This document shows, piece after piece, positions 1 to 11,500 of a stretch of DNA of 64,000 nucleotides (positions are counted from its first letter, which is position 1; the number at the start of each line of letters is the position of its first letter). The DNA lies in assembly GCF_000004195.4 (NCBI RefSeq), contig NC_030678.2, forward strand, positions 87,022,904 through 87,086,903. The letters run 5' to 3'. Origin of the DNA: Xenopus tropicalis (Eukaryota > Chordata > Amphibia > Anura > Pipidae). The translations under genes and the position numbers were made by a program. Below the pieces are notes generated by a model, which was not told the DNA's origin, did not search any database, and was given only the letters and a program-made list of their open reading frames with translations.

Positions 1-65
1 ATGTTCGTTTTCAAATCGGAATTTTTCCAATTCGGTTCAGATTCGTGTCTTAGTAAATGTGCCCC
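1..65. mobile_element. Right end of a PIF/Harbinger-type foldback MITE
   Basis: The terminal sequence ending TTAGTAAATGTGCCCC matches the ends of the complete copies at 18419-18856, 43942-44410 and 59369-59878. The window edge cuts off the rest. The base triplet after it is TAA, fitting the 3-bp target duplications of the family. Non-coding. Confidence 0.85.
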
Positions 66-281
66 TAAGTGTTTGTGAATCATGTGTTAGTATTATTTCT
101 GCGTGCAAATTAACGCAAAGCATTAAAATGAACACATGCGGTAGCGCGAAATTTAACCCATGGGATATGCGACTTTACGCACGCGATAATACTTGTGAAT
201 CACACGTTTTTTTGCGTCAATTTGAACGAAAAAAGCATGCGATAATCGTTATCGCACTTTAGTGAATCAACCCTATGGTCT
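66..281. mobile_element. CpG-rich MITE-like fragment ending in TTTAGTGAATCAACCC
   Basis: This block has many CpGs, unlike the flanking DNA. It contains the palindrome GCGATAATCGTTATCGC at 239-255 and ends with a terminus like other frog foldback MITEs (reverse complement GGGTTGATTCACTAAA). The left boundary is unclear; it may begin directly after the Harbinger copy. Superfamily unknown; Harbinger-like by its end sequence only. Confidence 0.5.
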
Positions 282-1213
282 ACTGTGTGTGCCACATTTA
301 TCACAAAAGATTTCTCCCTCTGTACATGTCAAACAGAAGCTATCTGTGTACTATGCCATCTTTAGATATTTTGCATGCACTTTTGTTTTTAAGAAACTAA
401 AAATACATGACTTTTGTTTTTCTATAAATGTATTTTTATTCAGTTCACATAAAGGCTAAATGATGCAGCTACGACACATCCACAGCTAAGTCAACATGGG
501 CCCATCTTTGCTTTCTGTACAAATATATCTGCTGTTCATTTAGCTCCACCCTGCCTTGTATCATTCTCAGTGCTTCATGCATTCCCTATCTAAACAGATG
601 CATCACTAGTGAAAAAAGCAAGCCTGAGTCTGTGCGTGGGAGAGACAAATATAGGAAGTGGCAGGATCAGCTGATAGTAACATAACAGAGAGCTGTGTGT
701 CACTTGTTCACCTCTTGGAAACCATTATCCTGTAAGGTTCAGCACAAGGTGACCCTCCGGCATCATTCAAGTCTTGTGCATTCTTATTTTCACGTGCAAG
801 GATCATATTATGAGGACTATTCAGATTGTTCAAAGATTTTAGACATAAAACAAAAAGTTCAAACAAAAATCTTGACCCATATTTTATTTCATTATAAAAC
901 ATAGAATGAATTATAGAGGTTCCTGGAATTATCTATGCTAACTTGGATATTAAGTGGCTTGAATAGGCAAGGCTGCCTAATCAGATTAAGACTAAAGCAT
1001 ACATAGGTCAGAGTTACCCTAGGGCTGTCCAGCTGTTAAACTATACTTTCTAGCATCCTCCTATAGATGCTGGAAGCTGAAGGTAAATGCAGAATCATAC
1101 CGACTGCACTGCGCAGGTTATTTACAAATGCAGAAGTTGTTAGATCTTGCAGTTACTGCTAACTATTTCTTCAGTTGAAATATTTCTAGTAGTCTTCTCA
1201 CAAACATAAATAA
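282..1213. other. No recognisable feature
   Basis: AT-rich non-coding DNA. Only short chance frames of up to about 70 codons are present, with no splice-site-bounded open frame that I can defend. Confidence 0.6.
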
Positions 1214-1494
1214 TAGGGATGAGTAAATTTCTTTGCATGGATTCGCAGCGAATTTAGGCATTTCACCCAAGGTGAATTGTTTTGCAAAACTTCCAAAACA
1301 TTTGCCTAAATTTGGCTAAATAGACGTGGATGTGACAATATTGGCGACAAGATCATTGGAATGGGTGCGGTCGTGCACAACCAAAAATTTGCGTTTCGTT
1401 TTCACCGTTTCACAAATTTTTCTGTAGTTTTGCAAATTTTTCTGCCGCTAGTAAAACAGTTTTTTTCCTGAGTTGGAAAAACTCTGTATCCCTA
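1214..1494. mobile_element. Diverged hAT-type MITE (TAGTGATGAGC family)
   Basis: Begins TAGGGATGAGTAAAT and ends TATCCCTA, an inverted pair. Inside are the family's hallmarks: the GCATGGATTCGC block near one end, and runs of GCAAATTTTTC and GTTTCACAAA. It is clearly more diverged than the copy at 29109-29391, and I see no clean 8-bp flank duplication. Non-autonomous, with no transposase. Confidence 0.7.
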
Positions 1495-1508
1495 TTACAA
1501 ACACGGGT

Positions 1509-1655
1509 GCTCATTTATCAACAATGAATAAATTTGCACCTGGGCAGTAATCAGTAGCAACCAATCAGTGCTTAGTTTTTATAGTCATCTGCAGGGAGGA
1601 CAATAAAAGCAAAAATTTAATTGGTTGCCTTGATACACTGCCCGGAGGCAATTCT
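1509..1655. repeat. Foldback repeat of the AGTAACCCATAGCAACCAATC type
   Basis: An arm containing GGGCAGTAATCAGTAGCAAC faces an inverted arm containing ATTGGTTGCC and CACTGCCCGGAGGCAA about 60 bp later. A second copy lies at 21530-21650. This is a common Xenopus dispersed foldback in my recollection; the superfamily was not determined. Confidence 0.65.
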
Positions 1656-1849
1656 GTCCAGTGTTTGATATGTTACATGATTTAATGTTTGCTGTCCTAG
1701 GCATTATTGCTCATACTAGAAGGTATCTGTATTATTACAGTGCCATACTCTGTCTAAGTCAGTCCTAATTATAATAGTAGATTAGATTAAGAAAGAGAAT
1801 CTATAAGTTATATCCCACTGATAGGTCCTGAATCAATATATGAACAAAT

Positions 1850-2045
1850 AACAACATATTTCAGTGAAATAAACAAAACATTTATTGGCTCAAAATTAAA
1901 CAAACAATTCAAAATTAAACAGTAAACATACTATACCAAACAATGGATAGGTACATCCCAGTGCCTCATGGCACCCACTCTCCTAACGCGTTTCGCACCA
2001 TTGGGTGCTTCATCAGAGGAGGTCAAGTCAGGAGGTCAAGTTAAG
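1850..2045 (-). repeat. Dispersed repeat carrying a hammerhead-like motif
   Basis: On the minus strand, CTCTGATGAAG is followed by a 5-bp stem (GCACC at 1995-1999 with GGTGC at 2004-2008) and then GAAACGCGTTAG. Three other window loci share this layout (13890-13925, 19530-19575, 30756-30790). The layout resembles the core of hammerhead ribozymes found in Penelope-like retroelements, but an extra A follows the CUGAUGA box. No coding sequence remains. Confidence 0.45.
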
Positions 2046-2929
2046 TCAGTCCTAACCTCTTCCACTTAAGTGAATGGGGCTCTTTTAAAGTGCTATTTCA
2101 CCTAGTTCTTGCAGAGCTGGAAATTAATTTATTTCACATACACATTAGTTCTAAACAAGGCAGAAATCCACATGTAAGGGGTTAAGGTAGTAATGTTCAT
2201 CCAAAATGTAGTTTTGCCTTTTTGGTTGTGTTCAGAGAATGGGCCTTAAATGGTTTTAAAAAGAATACCTCTTCTAGAAATATTCACTGTGGATGGCAGA
2301 TCCTATGCATGGTATACAGTATTTATTGAAGTTTGCAGAATTGAGTTTTTTTTTGCTCTTTGTTGGTTTACACTGAAGCACATTCACCAGATGATCAGTG
2401 TTAATAAGCATTTCTTCTGCTGTTCACAGCAAGAACGTTGTTATTGCAATGCAGATGGCCTTCTCGACATTTACTTGGGCATTGCTGATTGCATGTTAGA
2501 ACAGAGTGGATAAGCAACGTAAACTTGGCATATTAGCTCCATATTTCTGTTTCATGTTCCTCTGTGCAGCAAAAAGATATGACTATGCAGCATAATCACA
2601 AAGCACAACATCACTTTCTGCTTTTGGGAACTAGAGGATAACCCTTACTGCTGCATGCACACACATTATTTTATATGACATTATGCATCTACACCCTTAC
2701 AGTAACATTTTAAACATAAAAAGCCCTTAGCTGTGATTGAATACTAATCAGTAAACTAAGATCAGTCAGCTAGATATACTGTAACTGTCTGTGTACACAG
2801 TCTATCCCTTACTGCAATTTTACTGGGAAACTAAAGTGATACTGATACTTTTAAAACACATTAAAATGCTAACAAAATAACTGTAGGTAGTTCAATAAGT
2901 ATTTGTAACATGTTTTTTAGAGTATCTAC
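2046..2929. other. No recognisable feature
   Basis: AT-rich, non-coding. A short TAAAGTGATACTGATAC stretch near 2833 resembles the end of a T2-type MITE, also seen near 57413, but no matching second end was found. Confidence 0.55.
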
Positions 2930-3526
2930 TTAGAGGAATACTGTCATGGGAAAACACGTTTTTTTCAAAACGCACCAGTTAATAGAGCTTCTCCAGCAGA
3001 ATCCTGCATTGATATACGTTTATCAAAAACACAAACAAATTTTTTCAATATTTGAAATTTCACATGGGGCTAGCCTTATTCTTAATTTCCCAGGGTTCTA
3101 CAGTCATGTGACCTGTGCTCTGATAAACTTGAGTCACACTTTACTGCAAGTTGGAGTGATATCACCCCCCTCCCAGCAGCCAATCAGCAGAACAATGGGA
3201 AGGTAGCAAGAAAGCAGCTCCCAGTAGCTATCAGAATAGCACTCAATAGTAAGAAATCCAAGTCTGGCTTGGGTCTCCTCCAGTTACATGGGAGAAACAA
3301 TAGGTTACCAGAAAGCAATTCTAATGTAGCACTGTCTCTTTTTGAAAGCTCAGGCACAATGCACTGAGATGGCTGCCCACACACCAGCAGTACAACTAAA
3401 ATAAAATAAAATAAAATTTGTTGGTTCAAGAATAAAATTTAATGTTAGAGTGAATTATTTTCTATGTAAACAGTATAATTTAGAAATAGATAGTACACCA
3501 TAAAAATCAGGACAGTATCCCTTTAA
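2930..3526. mobile_element. TTAA-flanked MITE with ACTGTC inverted ends
   Basis: The left end reads TTAGAGGAATACTGTCATGG. The reverse complement of the right end reads TTAAAGGGATACTGTCCTGA. The flanks are TTAG (a mutated TTAA) at 2930-2933 and TTAA at 3523-3526, as for piggyBac-like and T2 MITEs. It includes the GGAGTGATATCACCCCC segment that I recall from a very abundant Xenopus MITE. No coding capacity. A pentameric AAAAT run lies at 3396-3417. Confidence 0.85.
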
Positions 3527-4070
3527 TAGTAAGTACTCAATAGCAACTTTATAGTGAGTTAAAGTTTTGGCTCACCTAAAATGTGCATTCAAAACCAGAA
3601 CTATTTCTTATATGGCAGATAGAGGTGGACACATGGAAAACCCACTAAAAAAAGAGTAAGATTCCTGTAACAGCATAGCAAATCTGTGCTGCATGTCAGT
3701 CTCACACTGGAAATATACAAATATAGAGTAATATGTTGGTGTTAAATCCTGTCAACATATGACTTTACAAAGACACACCCCAATACATTGTTACATTGGG
3801 TTAAAAAAAGACCAAAGTACATCAAACTCAAACAATTCAAATGAACCCAGCAAACATATATACACATACGAATGTTTCATTTGAATTTCGCATTAGTAAG
3901 AAATTTTTTACTTTGCATTTTCTACTTTATACTATGGCTCAAGAGAAGGTCAAATTGAGTGACATTGGACAGAACATTTAGAAACATGAGATGAAAAACC
4001 TAAATTATCTCTTGTTGTGAGTTTTAGCACCAAACAGAAGAAGGACTGACCCCAAAATTGAAAGAAAGGT
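3527..4070. other. No recognisable feature
   Basis: AT-rich, no supported open frame or repeat. Confidence 0.55.
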
Positions 4071-4533
4071 GTATTTCTACTTGTTTCAACAAACCTCAGT
4101 TTAGATATCACAACTGAAAATGGTTCATGCTTCTTACACCTTTTTGATTATCAGTGAGTATAAACATCAGGATGAATATAATTGTATTACACATGACTGC
4201 TTCTGTTGATTTTGGCTTACTCCCTGATTCTTTTGTAGGCTGCCACAAGACGAGCTTGGAATGCATAGTCTTCTTTCCAAGAGACCTACGCTATTAAACA
4301 ATAAGCTCTTCAGTTCATCTCCATTACTACTAAGACTGTTACACATGAGTAGGTGGGTGACCTGTAACAATTGTTCAGTGAATTTGATCTTAGAAGCCTA
4401 ACTGCTTAACCTGTGAAGTATTTTGTATCTTGCTGCAATGATGCAGAGTCCAAAGTGAGTATTTTATAGAACAGGGTTTAGAAGAATAGGTGAGTGCTTC
4501 CAGTTTCTCTCAAATCCACTGGGTGATTTTGGG
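4071..4533 (+). repeat. Tandem duplication, copy 1
   Basis: This stretch is repeated at 4567-5048 with an offset of about 482-496 bp and scattered substitutions. Conserved marks include GGTTCATGCTTC, TATAAACATCAGGA, GTAGGCTGCCACAAGACG, CATAGTCTTCTTTCCAAG and TTCATCTCCATTACTACTA. Both copies contain a pyrimidine-rich run ending in TTTGTAG (AG at 4237-4238), like a splice acceptor, followed by a frame open for about 50 codons. No transposon ends are visible, so a local segmental duplication is likely. Confidence 0.85.
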
Positions 4534-4566
4534 TAGGACAAATACAGTATTTTAGTTTATTTCATT

Positions 4567-5048
4567 GTATTTGTAACTTATTGAAACATATCACAACTCA
4601 GGATGGTTCATGCTTCACATTTTTGCTCCTCCGTTAGTATAAACATCAGGACGATCAAAGTTATATTACACATATGATTGCTTGTGATGATTTTGGCTTT
4701 TTCCCTGATTCCTTTGTAGGCTGCCACAAGACGCGCTCAGAATACATAGTCTTCTTTCCAAGGGGCCTGCGATATTAAACAATAAGCACTTGGGTTCATC
4801 TCCATTACTACTATGTCTGATAGACATGATTACAGGAATTTGTGCTTACAGTAGGTGGGTGACCTGTTGCAATCGTTGAGTGAAATTGATCTTAAATGAC
4901 TAACTGCTAAATCTATTAAGTCTTTCTTATCTAGCTGGAATGATGTGGAAGCCAGTATGAGCTTTTCGGAGAAGCAGGTTTAGAAAGAATAGTTCATGTG
5001 AAAGCTGTGAGTTCTGTCAGCTTCTCTCAAAGCCACTTGGTTATTTTG
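4567..5048 (+). repeat. Tandem duplication, copy 2
   Basis: Second copy of 4071-4533. The AG of the acceptor-like site is at 4718-4719. It has about 30 extra bases, including CATGATTACAGGAATTTGTG near 4827-4846, relative to copy 1. Most differences are substitutions, so the duplication is old. The same frame as in copy 1 stays open for about 45 codons but with many replacement changes, which argues against constrained protein. Confidence 0.85.
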
Positions 5049-7130
5049 CCCAAGGCTGCAGCTGTTTGTGCCAAGAAATACATTCCTGTTTCTAGTCTAC
5101 CCTGCCAAAAGTAAATGATTTCATCTGGTACTTTCACTGGGCTTTAGTTCCCCTCAGCATTACTGCATTTTCTTAAGTCTCAAATTGCTGCTATATTGTC
5201 CTACAGCACATTGCTTTTCTAATGTATTAATCAATGATTTGCTAGAGGTGGATCCATAAGACAGTTCGTAACAAGATTCTATTGGATCCAAACGTGCATA
5301 CTTTGTACTAAACTCAAGAAAAGCAAATAATATATGCTTGCACATCCCTGGGGGATTGAAAATCTGGATAGTTTTTGTACATAGGTTGATATTAAAAAAA
5401 GGTGTTCATTTTTTAAGGAATGGCTGTAATTTATATTTTGTAATTTCACATACATGTCAGCCATATTGCCCATTCTTCCATGATTTGAAAAGACAGATAT
5501 CATAATCATAAACAGATCCTTTTATTGAAATAGTATTCTATTACGTAACAGAACATCCTGTTTTATGCTCAAACATTAGAAAAAATGCGTTTTACTTTCA
5601 GTCCTGCTGCTATTGTTATTCTATAAATGACGGCATATACACTGACTGCTAGTGATGCGCACACTTTCTACTACATTGCAATTGTAAATAATTACTCTGT
5701 GTTCAGCTGTAAATGAACTGTGTTCCAACCAACAAATGCATTTAGGACTGCCTTATGTCCATGTAACACTTTTCTCAACATGTTTTTCTACGCTGAAATA
5801 ACCTTCTCAGAATGCCAAAATAACCTCCATTTATTCCCCATTGCTTACTGTGAGCACCTTGTAAAAAATGTCCTCAATTTAGATATTAAAATAGTTACAT
5901 GGAAATCAATACATATTTCATAGTCTCAATTTTGTACCTAAAAATGTAGTTCCGTTGTCGTTTGTCTGGGGGGGGGGGGGTTCTAGTGTACTCCTGGCCT
6001 TGAAAAACTGGATAATTAGAAACATAAAATGGGTCATCTTCATAAAAACAATCACTAGTATAGCTAGAAAATATTGGTATTTGAAACTAAACCTATATGT
6101 GACCTGAATCAGGCACAAGAGCTCATATAGACATTTAATTTGTGCATTTCTGTACTCAAGCCCCCCCCCCCAGCAGAGACTGGCATGAGGCTAATCCCCA
6201 TAGAAGTACAATATCACTATTACTAGTATATGTCTTTGACCAAACAGGCTTGAACTGCAGACCTCCTCTGCAAACTGGTTTTATTGTGTCGTCATACACA
6301 ACATGTTTTGAGGGTCAACCCTTATATCAACGGAGTTGTAATTCATTTCTATCTGTAGCCTGCAGTATGCTTATATGTCTGTAAGTATAATGATACACAT
6401 AGAATACCTGTTGTACATGATAGTGGCCTTAGCAAAAGTAGTATATAATATTCAGCTTGCAGTTAACATGTTATATTTTTACATCTAGGAATGTTAAGAG
6501 AAGCATTACTAAGTCAGAATGTTAGAACTCCAGCATTATTGTGCTGATCCTGTGTCCCCCAGAGCAAGAGACAGTTAAAAGCAATGATGGATAAGGAATA
6601 TGCAATCATGCAGACATGTCATATTCCCAAGTTTCGCGATGACTCTATTGCTGACATTGCTCTGCTTGAATAATTTCTGATGTTCTGTGGTATGTCCCAC
6701 AAGGAACACATTTACAAGTAATTCTGTTTGTGAAGGGAAAAAACACAATTGTTCCAGATCTGATGAAGGAGGGAGCAGAGCAAAAGAGCAACGAGTTCAG
6801 TATCATCATAAAGCCAGGATCTCTCACGCCATGTTCCCTACTGTTTACTTTGACAGAAAAGTGGCATTCCTTTGAAATTCAAATGCTTTTTAGACCTGAT
6901 CTTTGTGTGCTTGAAGGAAATTCAGCTTTGTCTCTGCAGCTAATTGAGAAGGAGAAGTCATTATCTCTGAGAACAGCATTAAAATTCTGCTGTACAGTCA
7001 CCCTTGTGAAATGCCTTCTTCTGATATTTACAAATGTTCAGTGTTACTACTTATTAATTCCTTTCTTTCTCTTTTAAAACCAGTGAATTGTTTATACTCC
7101 CAAGTTCTCCCATCAGAACAGACAATGGAC
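5049..7130. other. No gene; two homopolymer runs
   Basis: Non-coding. A run of 13 G lies at 5968-5980 and a run of 11 C at 6162-6172. An open frame of 115 codons at 6730-7077 has no recognisable domain, and its composition is unlike a conserved protein. Confidence 0.55.
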
Positions 7131-7509
7131 CACCCTAATCCAATTACCTAAGTAAGAAAAGTATAGAAACCTCATTCTACATTCCCAACTTGCCCAGCCT
7201 TTCTTCATAGCTGAGACCTTCCTTTCTCTTTACCAACTTTATTACCCTTCTTTGGACTCTATTTCAATAATATCCTGTTTGAGTGCTGGGACCAAAACTG
7301 CATGGCATATTTTAGATGGGGATTTACCAGTACTCTGTAAATTGGAAGAATAACCCGCTCCTCCCGCAAATCTATGTCCCTTCTAATACAGCTCAAAACC
7401 TTTTTTTGCCTTTGCAGCCCCTGACTAGCATTGCTTGCTAAAGCCAAGTTTATTATCCACAGGTACCTTTAGGTCCTTCTCCATCATGCATTTGCCTAAT
7501 GTTGTCCCA
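7131..7509 (-). pseudogene. CR1-type LINE reverse transcriptase, C-terminal fragment
   Basis: Read on the minus strand the translation runs LNGTTLGKCMMEKDL, then VDNKLGFSKQC, then a stop, then VLSCIRRDIDLREERVILP, then NPHLKYAMQFWSQH. This is the C-terminal half of a CR1-clade reverse transcriptase (family pattern: EKDLGV, KANxxLxCIRR, REEVILPLY, VRPHLEYCVQFW). In-frame stops make it a dead copy. It continues, across a 4.3-kb insertion, into the fragment at 11799-12075. Enzyme role: target-primed reverse transcription of LINE RNA. Confidence 0.85.
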
Positions 7510-9097
7510 TTAAAGGACACCTAAACCCCCCACTAAAAAATTGAATCAACGAACAGCCTTAAAAGGTTGATAGTAAAACTGCAGAATCCCCTTAATCACT
7601 TAGGATTCCTTCTCTTCCTCTAACCCCCCTACCTTTCCTTAGGAATTTGCTTCGGCTCTTGGCTAACTGAGCATGCTCAGTTCTTCTCAACTCAGGTTAC
7701 TAAACATGCCCACAAATCTAGCAGTGAATAATTTTATCTCAATTTTTCTTTCCATAGAAACTCTGCTCTAGCTGTGGACTCTGCTGGAGAAACTGGAGAA
7801 ACATGTTTTTTCCCCTAACCTCCTATCCTGAGCTCAGCTTAAGTTCTGCCTTTGTAAGCCTGCATTTTTCGTTGCATGAAATTTACAGCACACATGTGAT
7901 GTTTGCAAATGTATATGTTGCTGATGATGTCAGAGGGCAAATGGCTGAGGGTGAAAAGCTGCTATTTGTTTTAGAAAAATGTGACGGTGCGCAAAGGGCG
8001 ACTTTTTTGTTTTGGGAGGCTAAATATGGGACATACAAAGACTGAGTTAAAGCTAATGTGGATTCGCTGCTGGTGTAAAAATTACCCTCCACACTACTTC
8101 TTGCGGTTCCCACCGACTTCCTGGGATACTGTGCAAAAGTGCATACCCCCTGTGAGGGGTTCTCCATCCATTTGTGTTTGCGATCAGTTAGCTTAAAGGT
8201 GTTTTAGTTAGTTTTATAGCAAGAAAGACAGTGGGTACTGACATCCCAGACACATTATATACAGTCAAATGCAGTCTGTATTTACAAAACCAGCACATTA
8301 TATGCAATGAGATGCAGTGGGTACTGATGGCAGATATTCAGGCAGGCCCTCGCACCATAACATTGGCACCAGCTATGCAGTCTCATGAGGGCTACACTGT
8401 AAATAACTAGAAATGAACAAAACAATGACAAAAGTAAGTAAAAAAAATGTAAAGGCAAAAAACAACAGCAACAAAATATATATAAAAGCCCAATTAGCTT
8501 TTTCAGGGGAAAAGAGTTAATTAAGGACTGGAGCAAGGGTGACAGGGATATTATAGGTAACAAATAACTATTCAATTTCAGTCAGTGATTCAGCCATTAG
8601 AGCATATACAGTGTAGTACCTGTGGGGTATGATGATGATACAGTACAGTACCTGTGGGAGTGGGATGATGATACAGTATAGTACCTGTGGGAGTGGGATG
8701 ATGATACAGTATAGTACCTGTGGGAGTGGGATGAAATTTGCAGCAAAAGTTCAGAGTTGGTGAGGATCTTAGGTAAAGTTTACAGCTTGCTGATCCTTCT
8801 TACCAGTCTCCATTTCTCCAGTGCTTTCAGTTTGTAATATCTCCCCAGCCCTGCCTACATATATGCCTTGTTGGTTAGTTTTACTGTCTGTCAAGAGAGC
8901 CATGCTCTAATTGGAGAAGCTACAAGAAGAAAGATCCAATTAGAGCACAGATGATTGCAACAGAACTGGAGCTATGCAGGAATTCAAGAAGATTCCCTGA
9001 TATGAAGGGTTCCAGAGCAGTGAAGAAACTCCCCTAGCCTTATTGAAAATCTGCCTATGTACATGGTAGGAAAATGTAGGGTTTACATGTCCTTTAA
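7510..9097. mobile_element. TTAA-flanked T2-like MITE, 1.6 kb
   Basis: Left end TTAAAGGACACCTAAACCC (from 7510); reverse complement of the right end TTAAAGGACATGTAAACCC (to 9097). The 19-bp inverted ends differ at two bases, and TTAA bounds both sides. It carries a 33-bp tandem repeat (8600-8735) and no transposase. Its right TTAA is the left TTAA of the next element, so one of the two inserted into the target duplication of the other. Confidence 0.8.
8600..8735 (+). repeat. 33-bp minisatellite inside the T2-like element
   Basis: GTACCTGTGGG recurs at 8616, 8648, 8681 and 8714 (spacing 32, 33, 33). The unit includes GATGATGATACAGTATA and GTGGGAGTGGG. The last units are almost identical, so expansion is more recent than the element ends. 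Confidence 0.9.
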
Positions 9098-9109
9098 CCC
9101 TTTCCCTCC

Positions 9110-9179
9110 CAACAACGTAGGTACTACGTTGTTGTAAAAAAGCAGTTAAGTGCCAACAACGTAGTAGCTACGTTATTGG
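9110..9179. repeat. Two subterminal palindromes, CAACAACGTAG type
   Basis: CAACAACGTAG (9110-9120), spacer GTA, then CTACGTTGTTG (9124-9134) is a perfect 11-bp-arm hairpin. A second, CCAACAACGTAG with CTACGTTATTGG (9153-9179, 3-nt spacer), has 12-bp arms and one mismatch. Repeated subterminal palindromes like these are candidate transposase-binding sites (inference). Confidence 0.85.
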
Positions 9180-9184
9180 TACCT

Positions 9185-9400
9185 AAGCGATTCTCTCTGC
9201 ACCGGCGGCTTTGGCCGAGAGACAGATGTGCCCCCAACCCCTTCGGCAACGAGCCGAGGGGGTTGGCGGGTCGGTCCTGCGATGCGATTGTCGCAGGACC
9301 GTCCTACAAGCAGCAGGCGCAATCGCATCCTCCTTCCACCCCCAGCGCCACGGACTGCAGCATGGAGGAGCAGGCAAGCGATCTGATCTTCAGGGTAGGT
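9185..9400. other. CpG-rich block inside the TTAA element
   Basis: GC- and CpG-rich segment with GGCGGGTCGGTCC and an inverted pair GGTCCTGCGA / TCGCAGGACC around 9274-9301. Open on both strands for more than 60 codons only because of GC richness. No domain recognised. CpG retention in a methylating vertebrate genome suggests limited decay. Confidence 0.6.
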
Positions 9401-9539
9401 AAGTGCGATTTTATTTTTTTTATTTTGAATTCATCAGAATGTGTACTTTCCAAAAATATATGATTTTCTGGGGGTCTCTGTATAGTTAGGGGGGGTTACA
9501 GTACATAATACGCTGTCAGGGTGCAAAAGCTGAGTTGGC

Positions 9540-11500
9540 AGGCGAGAAATCCATATGTGCTATTTTAATTTTGGGTTCAGTACACACCACAGACTTTGGT
9601 ATATCTATGTATATTGGGCATCAAACTGTTCAGTAGACCCTAGGTGTTCCTATTTGGGGTGATTTGCCATTGTATGCAAGAAATTGTGTGAGATAAATGC
9701 GGCAAATTGCAACATTTTTAGCGATTTTCTGAAATGTCATAAAAACCACTAAATTTAGGAAAGCTTTGCAGATTGGTACTTTGGTGTAGAAAGGACTCTT
9801 TATCCATGTTGGATTTGTCAGATTGTGTACTTTCCAAAAATATAGGGTTTTTAGGGTTCACCCTACATTTCTGCAGCTTTTACCCCTCATAAAACTGCCG
9901 TGTGTTTATGAATTTAGTGTGCACAAGGTATATTTGGGGGGTCTCTAAGTGCCATGTGCTTTGAAAAACCTATGTACACTGGGCATAAAACTGTTCAGTA
10001 GACCTCTGGGGTTCATATTTAGGGTGTTTTATCTTTGTACCTAATGACCTGTAGAAAATAAGATGCTGCATAGTGGAAGTTTTGAGGTGATTTTTGGAAA
10101 TGCCATAAAAATCGGCAAACTTAGGAAAGCTTTGCGGCTTGGTACTTTGGAGTAGAAAGACATGGGTACCCATTTTAGATTTGGGGGAATGTGTACTTTC
10201 CAAAAATATATGACTTTCTGGGGTGAATGTACTTTTTACTAGCATTATGCCACATATAATAATGTAAATGTGTTGATTTTGCAGAAGCTGAAATGACAGA
10301 AATGACAGATCATATGGGGGTATGTTCCCATTGGGGCCCCTACATGCCACATATTTAGGTAAACCTATACATATTGGGCATCAAACTGTTCAGTGGGCCC
10401 CTGGCGTTCAAATTCAGGGTGTTTTACCATGGTACCTAATGATACGTGGGAGATAAGATGCTGGAAACTGGAAGCTTTGAGTGGATTTTTGGAAACGTTA
10501 TAATTTTGCCAAATTTAGGAAAGCTTTACGGCTTGGTACTTTGGAGTAGAAAGACATGGGTACCCATTTTAGATTCGAGGGAATGTGTACTTTCCAAAAA
10601 TATATGACTTCCTGGGGTGAATGTACTTTTTACTAGAATTATCCCACATATAATGATGTAAATGTGTTGATTTTGCAGAAGCTGAAATGACAAAAATGAT
10701 TGATCATATGGGGGTATGTTCACATTGGGGCCCCTACATGCCACATATTTAGGTAAACCTATACATATTGGGCATCAAACTGTTCAGCGGACCCCTGGCG
10801 TTCAAATTCGGGGTGTTTTACCTTGGTACCTAATGATACGTGGGAGATAAGATGCTGGAAACTGGAAGCTTTGAGTGGATTTTTGGAAATGTTATCAAAA
10901 TTGCCAACTTTAGGAAAGCTTTACGGCTTGGTACTTTGGAGTAGAAAGACATGGGTACCTATTTTAGATTCGAGGGAATGTATACTTTCCAAAAATATAT
11001 GGCTTTCTGGGGTGAATGTACTTTTTACTAGTGTTATCTAGTGTTAAACCTATACATATTGGGCATCAAACTGTTCAGTGGACCCCTGGCATTCATATTT
11101 AGGGTGTTTTATCTTGTTACTTTATGACCTGTAGGAGATAAGATACTATAGACTGAAAGCTTTGAAGTGATTTTTAAAAAATTTCAAAAATTTTGATAAA
11201 AACCAATAACTTTAGGAAAGCATTGCAACTTGGTAGTTTGGAGTAGACAGACAGTTGTGCCTTTTCTGGATTCCCCAGAATCTGTTCTTTCTAAAAATGT
11301 ATTATTTTCTGGGATAAACCTTCTGTTAGTGGAATTTTGGGCCTTAAAATCTAAAGTATTCAGCTTTCTGGAGCAGTGCTTTGGAAATTTGGTAGTGTAC
11401 TGCTGGGAGTTTTTGGCCTATACAAGTGAGAAATCTCCATAAAGCTATATATATTTGGTATTGGCACATTCAGGAGACATGGGACTTTCCAAATCAGTTT
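9540..11500 (+). repeat. Tandem array, units of about 290-395 bp
   Basis: The phrase GGGCATCAAACTGTTCAG recurs at 9616, 9981 (one change), 10376, 10770 and 11061, giving periods of 365, 395, 394 and 291. Other marks in each unit: AGGAAAGCTTTGCGGCTTGG, GTACTTTCCAAAAATATA and a 'cctatacatattgg' phrase. The 10376 and 10770 units are the closest pair. The last unit has lost about 100 bp. Apparent ORFs (for example 9970-10350 and 10526-10744, minus) repeat because the unit repeats; they are not genes. Confidence 0.9.

Noticed and set aside
9970..10744. Repeated minus-strand frames starting MACRGPN
   Set aside because: They recur only because the roughly 394-bp unit recurs; no domain and no splice or promoter context.
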